Of a DNA stretch of 24,213 nucleotides, positions 16,583-20,821 are shown piece by piece. Numbering within the stretch: position 1 is the stretch's first letter; every line of letters begins with the position of its first letter. Below the pieces are notes generated by a model. That model made no database searches. It worked only from the letters and a program-made list of their open reading frames with translations, and was not told where the DNA came from. A program made the position numbers and the translations under genes. This DNA is from an uncultured Bacteroides sp. Lineage in GTDB: Bacteria > Bacteroidota > Bacteroidia > Bacteroidales > Bacteroidaceae. The DNA lies in contig CAJKOW010000030.1 in NCBI GenBank assembly GCA_905201685.1, forward strand, positions 1 to 24,213. Direction: 5' to 3'.

Positions 16583-17071
16583 ATGCAGCAAAAATATCAT
16601 ATCGAATTAGTTGAAGAGCATGATGCCGTAAATTTTTATAGCGTTCATCTGGAAGAGGAAGAACTATCAGAGCTTGAACGTTTTTTTGAGAAATTTCCGG
16701 AAGGCTGTGGATATGATGAAGAGATTGATGTTATCATTGCATGGCTTGATAAAATCGGAGAGAATGGTGCATTAGAACGCTATTTTCGTCCCGAAGGAAG
16801 ATATGGGGATGGAGTTGGAGTAGTTCCGATTGATGTAGGGAATAAGCTTCGTTTGTATTGTTTGAGGATTTCAGATAAGATATTGATTTTTGGAAATGGT
16901 GGATTGAAAGATTCTGATTCATGGCAAAATAGTAAATCACTTGCTCCATATGTGGAGATGCTGATTGATACAAGCCGTTTTATTGCCTCACGCATAAAAG
17001 ATGGCAAAATCATTTTGGTAGATAAAGAATTAGTTGGTAATTTAAATTTTGCAAGAGATGAAAAAGAGTAG
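16583..17071 (+). CDS. Probable RelE/HigB-like toxin of a type II toxin-antitoxin pair
   Basis: A 162-aa soluble protein starting at ATG 16583. The core (about residues 45-125) has the order seen in RelE/ParE-HigB toxins: an N-terminal helical part with EEELSELERFFEKF, the helix IDVIIAWLDKIGENGALERYFRPEG, then β-strands NKLRLYCLRISDKILIFGNGGLKD, equivalent to the central sheet where RelE toxins have their RNA-cutting residues. It is longer than classical HigB (about 90-110 aa). Its gene precedes and overlaps an HTH gene by 14 bases, the toxin-first order of higBA. Target mRNA cleavage on the ribosome is inferred from the family only. Confidence 0.65.
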   Translation: MQQKYHIELVEEHDAVNFYSVHLEEEELSELERFFEKFPEGCGYDEEIDVIIAWLDKIGENGALERYFRPEGRYGDGVGVVPIDVGNKLRLYCLRISDKILIFGNGGLKDSDSWQNSKSLAPYVEMLIDTSRFIASRIKDGKIILVDKELVGNLNFARDEKE

Positions 17072-17351
17072 CATAATCGAGAAAAGACGCGAGAAGGTTA
17101 ATCCTGAAGTTAAGCGTATGGTTGATTTGTCTTTTAAGATTGTGGATAGAATACACGAAATTCTGAAAGATAAGGGCCTTAAGCAAAAAGACCTTGCCCT
17201 GCGTCTTGGGAAAAAAGAGTCTGAAATAAGTCGGTGGATGCGTGGAACTCATAACTTCACTATTGATACACTGATTTCTATTGAAGATGTACTTGGAGAA
17301 CCTATTATTGAAATATGTCATTCGCAAGTGTTTCATGCACAGATGAAATAG
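17058..17351 (+). CDS. HTH (XRE/HigA-like) antitoxin
   Basis: A 97-aa Cro/CI-type regulator. I choose ATG 17058 over the TTG nine bases upstream. The HTH is at about residues 35-88: IHEILKDKGLKQKDLALRLGKKESEISRWMRGTHNFTIDTLISIEDVLG, in which KQKDLALRLG is helix 2 and ESEISRWMRG the recognition helix. The charged N-terminal 30 residues may form the toxin-binding arm. It should neutralise the 162-aa toxin and, with it, bind the duplicated operator at 16501-16582. The start overlaps the toxin's last codons (14 bases). Its own last 19 bases overlap the end of kdgK on the other strand (17333-17351). Confidence 0.8.
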   Translation: MKKSSIIEKRREKVNPEVKRMVDLSFKIVDRIHEILKDKGLKQKDLALRLGKKESEISRWMRGTHNFTIDTLISIEDVLGEPIIEICHSQVFHAQMK

Positions 17352-18361
17352 CTGACATGAGAGGATGTCCCCTTTTCGTTGCGGGCCATCAGTTCTTCCA
17401 CTTCGGAAACCTTGACCATGTTGTAGTCGCCGGAGATGGTGTTTTTCAGGACGGAAGCGGCCGTAGAGAAATCCACTCTTTTCTGGTTGTCGGTCCAGGC
17501 TGACTGGGCATAGAGAAGGGCACCGCAGAATGCGTCTCCCACTCCGACACAGTCGATGACATTGTTGATGTCGTACACGCGGGTGTGGTACATGGTGCCG
17601 TCGGCATAGAGTATTCCGGCGAAGGTGTGGTGTTCGGAGTTCATCACGTTGCGCAGGGCGATGTAGATGTAGCGGCACTGGGGCACTTCCCGGGCGATCT
17701 CCCGGCAGAATGTTTCGTAGGCTGCGGTGTCATACCGGTCGGCTGCGCTTGTGGCCTTGAATCCCGGAGCCTTGAGTCCGAAGAGCATGGCATATTCGCC
17801 TTCGCTGCCGAACATGATGTCGCTGGAGGCAATCAGCGGGCGGAGTACTTCCTGGGCTGTCTTGCCGTACTTCCAGAGGTTCTTGCGGTAGTTGATGTCG
17901 TAGGAGACGGAGATTCCCATTTCCCTGGCGGTTTCAACGGCTTCCCGGCACACTTCGGCCAGTCCCGGAGTCAGGGCTGCGTCGATACCGGACCAGTGGA
18001 ACAGGCCGGCATCGCTGAAGATCTCTTTCCAGTTGATCATGCCGGGTTCGAGTTCGGAAAAAGAGGAGCCTTCGCGGTCGTAGATGACGCGTGAGTTTCT
18101 CATGGCCGCAGCCTTTTCCATGTAGTAGGTACCGAGGCGCTTTCCTCCCGTGAGGATGTGATCCGTACCGATGTTATGTGAGCGGAGTTCGGCGATGCAG
18201 GCTTCTCCCAGCGGGTTTTCGGGCAGGCGGGTCACATAGTCCACCTGGCCGCCGAAGTTTGCCACCGAGATGGCTACATTGGCTTCACTTCCTCCGTAAT
18301 TGACTGACAGTTCGCGACTTTGCTGGAGTCTCAGGTTTCCCGGAGTGGTCAGTCGCATCAT
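17333..18361 (-). CDS. kdgK: 2-dehydro-3-deoxygluconokinase (PfkB family), start codon split by an IS
   Basis: The readable frame is 342 aa. It has PfkB signature 1 (YGGSEANVAISVANFGG, about 22-38) and signature 2 (VIDCVGVGDAFCGAL, with catalytic Asp about 275). The set fits KDG kinase, which makes 2-dehydro-3-deoxy-6-phosphogluconate from 2-dehydro-3-deoxygluconate in hexuronate breakdown. Family members begin 'KIVTFGEIMLRL'. Here the codons for KKKIVTFGEI are present in frame at 18391-18362 but have no start codon; 18393 is the right end of the IS element. The first usable ATG (18361) removes the first β-strand, so the product is probably impaired unless a non-standard start (ATT 18382) is used. 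Joining the IS flanks restores ATG. The C-terminus overlaps the antitoxin gene tail-to-tail. Confidence 0.88.
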   Translation of the reverse strand: MMRLTTPGNLRLQQSRELSVNYGGSEANVAISVANFGGQVDYVTRLPENPLGEACIAELRSHNIGTDHILTGGKRLGTYYMEKAAAMRNSRVIYDREGSSFSELEPGMINWKEIFSDAGLFHWSGIDAALTPGLAEVCREAVETAREMGISVSYDINYRKNLWKYGKTAQEVLRPLIASSDIMFGSEGEYAMLFGLKAPGFKATSAADRYDTAAYETFCREIAREVPQCRYIYIALRNVMNSEHHTFAGILYADGTMYHTRVYDINNVIDCVGVGDAFCGALLYAQSAWTDNQKRVDFSTAASVLKNTISGDYNMVKVSEVEELMARNEKGTSSHVSYFICA

Positions 18362-18400
18362 AATTTCCCCAAATGTTACAATTTTTTTCTTCGTGAACTA

Positions 18401-18423
18401 CCGCTAAACTAAAGATTTAGCGG
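18401..18423. repeat. Right-end subterminal hairpin of the IS
   Basis: CCGCTAAA (18401-18408) and TTTAGCGG (18416-18423) form 8-bp arms around CTAAAGA. It lies 8 bp inside the predicted right end and contains the tnpB stop codon (18406-18404). IS200/IS605 transposases bind such hairpins as single-stranded DNA, and it would also be the 3' scaffold stem of the TnpB guide RNA. It matches the left-end hairpin at 20 of 23 bases. Confidence 0.85.
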
Positions 18424-19651
18424 CTTCGGAGATACCAATACCTCCTCTCTTTTCCTGCTTCTTCCTGCCATTGCTTTTTAGGACACGAGGTCGGTCATCC
18501 ACAAGAGGACAGTCCACAGGCTTGACTTTCCCACGCTCCGTGGGTAGGGCTTTCAAGCCAAATTCCTTGATGTTGCAAGCGGCATTGAAGTCCCGGTCGT
18601 GATGTGTACCACATTCCGGGCATGTCCAACTGCGCTCGCTAAGATTCAATTCTTTGTACACATAGCCGCATTTGCCGCAGGTCTTCGAACTTGGGGCAAA
18701 GCGGTCTATCTTAATGAGGTTCACGCCATACCAACTGCACTTGTATTCAAGCAAAGTTAGGAACATACCGAAAGAAGCATCTCCTACGGCTTGTGCCAAA
18801 TGGTGGTTACGCTGCATCCCTTTCACGTTCAAATCTTCCATGCAGATAGTGCGCACTTGGCTGTCGTGCGTGAGTGCATGGGTGATTTTGTGAAGGCTGT
18901 TCTTACGGCTGTTAGCTATGTGTTCCTGTAGCCGGGCTACACGGATGCGTGCCTTGTTGCGGTTGGCAGAACCTTTCTGTTTGCGGCTCAACCGCTTTTG
19001 TAGCAACTTCAAGCGGTCTAAGCTTCTCTGCAAGTTCTTGGGATTGGCAAACGTGCGTCCGTCAGAACATACGGCAAGCGACTTGATGCCCAAGTCAATG
19101 CCGACGGTCGTGTCACGCATCGGTTCGGAAGGCTTCATTCCTTGCATGGACGTGTCCACCAGAACGGAAGCAAAGTATCTTTCCGAAGGGGTCATGCTGA
19201 TAGTGACAGTCTTCACCGTACCCTTGAACCTGCGGTGCAGCACGGCAGGAATATCTTTCGCTTTGGGGATTGTGATTGTTCCTTTTTCAAAATCCACACG
19301 GCAATGCTGTGGGCAAAGGAAGCTCTGCTTGTCCTTGCGGCTCTTGAAGCGTGGGAAACCGACAGCCTTGGTGTTGCGAAAGAAATTGGTATAGGCTGTA
19401 TCAAGATTACGCAAGGAACTCTGCAAGGACTGGGAGTTGACTTCAGAAAGCCACTCATGCTCCACCTTCAGCTCGCTCTTCATCAAATTGGTCAAGTATA
19501 CGTTGCCGAGCGTTTCCTTGCGTTCCTTGTAGGCTGTGATTTTCAGGTTCAATGCCCAATTATAGACAAAACGGCAGCAGCCGAAGGTCTTTGCAAACAA
19601 AACCTTCTGCTCATCTGTCGGATAGATTCTATATTTGTAGGCACGTAACAT
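18404..19651 (-). CDS. tnpB: RNA-guided endonuclease TnpB (IS200/IS605 family)
   Basis: A 415-aa TnpB. The N-terminus MLRAYKYRIYPTDEQKVLF has the family HTH start. RuvC residues are all present: Asp about 186 in VGIDLGIKSLAV, Glu about 272 in CMEDLNVKGM, Asp about 354 in HDRDFNAACNI. A four-Cys zinc ribbon lies between the last two (CGKCGY ... CPECG, about 328-348). Known members are RNA-guided nucleases that use an RNA from the element's right end and cut the empty target site, so that the element is kept. Here the guide would be the first bases of kdgK. A -7-like TACTTTTG (19663-19656) lies just before the ATG (19651-19649), so the message could be nearly leaderless. With all acidic residues intact it is probably an active nuclease, not a dead TldR-type repressor. 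Confidence 0.95.
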   Translation of the reverse strand: MLRAYKYRIYPTDEQKVLFAKTFGCCRFVYNWALNLKITAYKERKETLGNVYLTNLMKSELKVEHEWLSEVNSQSLQSSLRNLDTAYTNFFRNTKAVGFPRFKSRKDKQSFLCPQHCRVDFEKGTITIPKAKDIPAVLHRRFKGTVKTVTISMTPSERYFASVLVDTSMQGMKPSEPMRDTTVGIDLGIKSLAVCSDGRTFANPKNLQRSLDRLKLLQKRLSRKQKGSANRNKARIRVARLQEHIANSRKNSLHKITHALTHDSQVRTICMEDLNVKGMQRNHHLAQAVGDASFGMFLTLLEYKCSWYGVNLIKIDRFAPSSKTCGKCGYVYKELNLSERSWTCPECGTHHDRDFNAACNIKEFGLKALPTERGKVKPVDCPLVDDRPRVLKSNGRKKQEKRGGIGISEAAKSLV

Positions 19652-19768
19652 ATGGCAAAAGTAACGATTTACTGGGAAAACACATTTTGGACGGATGGAT
19701 ATTTTGTGTCATCAGTCGGAAATGTCAGTCAGGAAACCATCAAAAAATACATCGAAAACCAAGGGTAG
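19652..19768 (+). pseudogene. tnpA: Remnant of IS200-type transposase TnpA (C-terminal 38 codons only)
   Basis: The plus-strand frame from ATG 19652 to TAG 19766-19768 reads MAKVTIYWENTFWTDGYFVSSV, then GNVSQETIKKYIENQG. This is the C-terminal end of Y1 HUH transposases, including the final helix with the catalytic tyrosine motif YIENQ (Tyr and Gln four apart). A complete TnpA is about 140-155 aa; the HUH histidines and about three quarters of the protein are missing. Its orientation, away from tnpB with its end near the left hairpin, is that of IS605, so an internal deletion removed most of tnpA up to the tnpB start. The palindrome CATATG at 19649-19654 gives both start codons. Confidence 0.85.
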
Positions 19769-19788
19769 CTGCGCTACCCCGCATTTTT
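19763..19788 (+). terminator. Terminator at the end of the tnpA remnant
   Basis: GGGTAGC (19763-19769) and GCTACCC (19773-19779) pair around TGC, followed by CGCATTTTT. The hairpin overlaps the tnpA stop codon and would end plus-strand transcription, or block outside transcripts from entering the element. Confidence 0.65.
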
Positions 19789-19791
19789 CAT

Positions 19792-19814
19792 CCCCTAAAC
19801 TGAAGATTTAGGGG
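19792..19814. repeat. Left-end subterminal hairpin of the IS
   Basis: CCCCTAAA (19792-19799) and TTTAGGGG (19807-19814) form 8-bp arms around CTGAAGA, almost the same sequence and the same orientation as the right-end hairpin at 18401-18423. It is 19 bp from the predicted left end at 19833, a spacing that fits transposase binding sites in this family. Confidence 0.85.
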
Positions 19815-19893
19815 TTTTCAAATGCGAGTTCCTATAAATTCTGTTGTTCATCATTGCTTTCAGAGTGGTATCTTTACGGATATACATATAATT

Positions 19894-19926
19894 GTTTCCT
19901 GTTTTGGAAACTTTGTTGTATATTTG
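19894..19926 (+). promoter_or_regulatory. Promoter and likely operator of the HTH-DUF3791 module
   Basis: TATATTTG at 19919-19926 matches the -7 consensus, with a start near 19933 and ATG at 19949. The -33 is weak (TTTC at about 19895-19898). A perfect palindrome GTTTCC-TGTTTT-GGAAAC spans 19894-19911, over the -33 region, and is the obvious binding site for the HTH protein encoded just downstream. Confidence 0.6.
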
Positions 19927-19948
19927 TTTGCGTGTAAAAATAGATCGT

Positions 19949-20377
19949 ATGACAAACAGGTTGGAAAATATAGGTTTGATGATTCGGAATGAACGTCTTC
20001 GCAAAGGACTTACTCAGGAAGAGCTCGGTGAACGGGTAGGAGTCGGTAAAGCTCAGATTTCTAAGATAGAGAGAGGAAAAGGACTTACGATAAAGACAGT
20101 TACAAAGGTGCTTGATGCCCTTGGCATGCCGGCATCTGTCGTTTTAAAAGGTGAGCAGGAAATTGACAAAAATGTAATTGCATATATTGTTGCTGCCATT
20201 AGTGAGTTTGCTGAAATCCATCATCTTTCCGTTCGTGAGGCGAGCAATTATCTGATACGCTTTAAAGGTATTGATTTTCTTACGGAACATTATGATGCGG
20301 AGCATTTGCTTTCATTCGATGACAGTGTGCAGGATCTTACACAAGTTTGTCTGAATAACGGAGGAGGTATCCAATGA
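19949..20377 (+). CDS. HTH (XRE) regulator fused to a DUF3791 domain
   Basis: A 142-aa protein from ATG 19949; longer frames to the left would overlap the promoter. Residues about 8-62 are a Cro/CI HTH (MIRNERLRKGLTQEELGERVG, then GKAQISKIERGKG as recognition helix). Residues about 72-135 are DUF3791-like: VIAYIVAAISEFAEIHHLSV, then REASNYLIRFKGIDFLTEHYDAEHL. In many gut bacteria a DUF3791 protein is coded next to DUF3990, a pairing that looks like a toxin-antitoxin module. Here it overlaps the DUF3990 remnant by ATGA, with GGAGGAGG just upstream. It likely represses its own promoter through the palindrome at 19894-19911. Confidence 0.85.
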   Translation: MTNRLENIGLMIRNERLRKGLTQEELGERVGVGKAQISKIERGKGLTIKTVTKVLDALGMPASVVLKGEQEIDKNVIAYIVAAISEFAEIHHLSVREASNYLIRFKGIDFLTEHYDAEHLLSFDDSVQDLTQVCLNNGGGIQ

Positions 20378-20550
20378 AACTATACCATGGTTCGAATATA
20401 ATAATTGAGCAGATAGATCTGTCAAAATGCAAACCTTTCAAGGATTTCGGACAGAAGCCGTTAAATACTTACACAGGATATGAACAAACGAATGCAATAT
20501 CTGGTAGAAGGCATTGCCAAAGATATCATAGCTTATCTTATGGAAGATAA
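20374..20550 (+). pseudogene. DUF3990 gene with its core deleted (58-codon remnant)
   Basis: ATG 20374 opens a 58-codon frame. It starts MKLYHGSNIIIEQIDLSKCK, then PFKDFG, which is the conserved N-terminus of DUF3990 proteins (YHGS ... KDFG, normally followed by 'KGFYLT' and about 100 more residues). Here KDFG (residue 26) is followed directly by QKPLNTYTGYEQ, which looks like the last strand of the family, then by an unrelated tail that runs into the next gene in another frame. An internal, in-frame deletion of roughly 100 codons explains this. DUF3990 is thought to be related to ADP-ribosyltransferases; the deletion would remove the active part. The size of the deletion is inferred from memory of the family. 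Confidence 0.7.
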
Positions 20551-20698
20551 CGGGTGCGACCTGTCAACGGCGCTCAGGGAGTTTTATAATTCGGAAACAT
20601 TTGCGAAGCTTTCGGATGAGTCTACGGGGCTTTATATTGAAAGCTCGGCTTACGTGTATGAGATTTTGAAAGAAGAATTGTTGCATGGAAAGCTTTGA
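20480..20698 (+). CDS. DUF3791 family protein
   Basis: A 72-aa protein from ATG 20480. MQYLVEGIAKDIIAYLMEDNGCDLSTALREFYNSETFAKLSD, read in order, is the DUF3791 pattern: a helix with YL, the motif 'hs...al..fy.S.ty..L.', then TGLYIESSAYVYEILKEEL. It is the third gene of the usual DUF3791-DUF3990-DUF3791 set and overlaps the DUF3990 remnant by 71 bases. In intact modules this protein may act with DUF3990 as its partner or antitoxin. It appears complete. Confidence 0.8.
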   Translation: MNKRMQYLVEGIAKDIIAYLMEDNGCDLSTALREFYNSETFAKLSDESTGLYIESSAYVYEILKEELLHGKL

Positions 20699-20725
20699 TA
20701 AAAAGAGATTTTAAAGATATATGAT

Positions 20726-20733
20726 TACCTTTG
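20726..20733 (+). promoter_or_regulatory. -7 element upstream of the secreted enzyme
   Basis: TACCTTTG matches TAnnTTTG, putting a start near 20740 and an 80-base leader before ATG 20822. The -33 box is poor, which suggests activator dependence. The leader has a nine-codon open frame (20758-20787, MKHSYLSGI then TGA) that could affect translation, or may be chance. Confidence 0.45.
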
Positions 20734-20821
20734 TTGTGGAAGCTAAATTTATTGATTATGAAACACAGTTATTTATCAGGCATTTGAAGAAACATTTTTG
20801 AAACATATAAATCAAACAGGC

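Larger units (their letters stand above)
18393..19833 (-). mobile_element. IS200/IS605-family element (TnpB with tnpA remnant), 1441 bp, inserted in the kdgK start codon
   Basis: The element contains tnpB (minus), a remnant of a divergent tnpA (plus), and near-identical 23-bp hairpins near each end, at 18401-18423 (right end) and 19792-19814 (left end). I set the ends by function: this family inserts without target duplication just 3' of a short target. Read on the minus strand, the left flank ends ...GAATTTAT (to 19834) and the right flank begins GAAGAAAAAAATTG (from 18392); joining them gives TTTATG-AAG, the missing kdgK start. So the target would be TTTAT and the element would run from AGGAAC... 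to ...TTCAC. Being off by a base or two is possible. No terminal inverted repeats are seen, as expected for the family. Confidence 0.85.

Noticed and set aside
18404..19651. TldR-type nuclease-dead TnpB repressor controlling kdgK
   Set aside because: The Asp-Glu-Asp RuvC residues and zinc ribbon are all present, so a dead-nuclease repressor is not supported.
19795..20004. 69-codon minus-strand frame covering the HTH promoter and the left IS end
   Set aside because: It crosses the IS boundary, the operator and promoter of the HTH gene, and has no family-like pattern.
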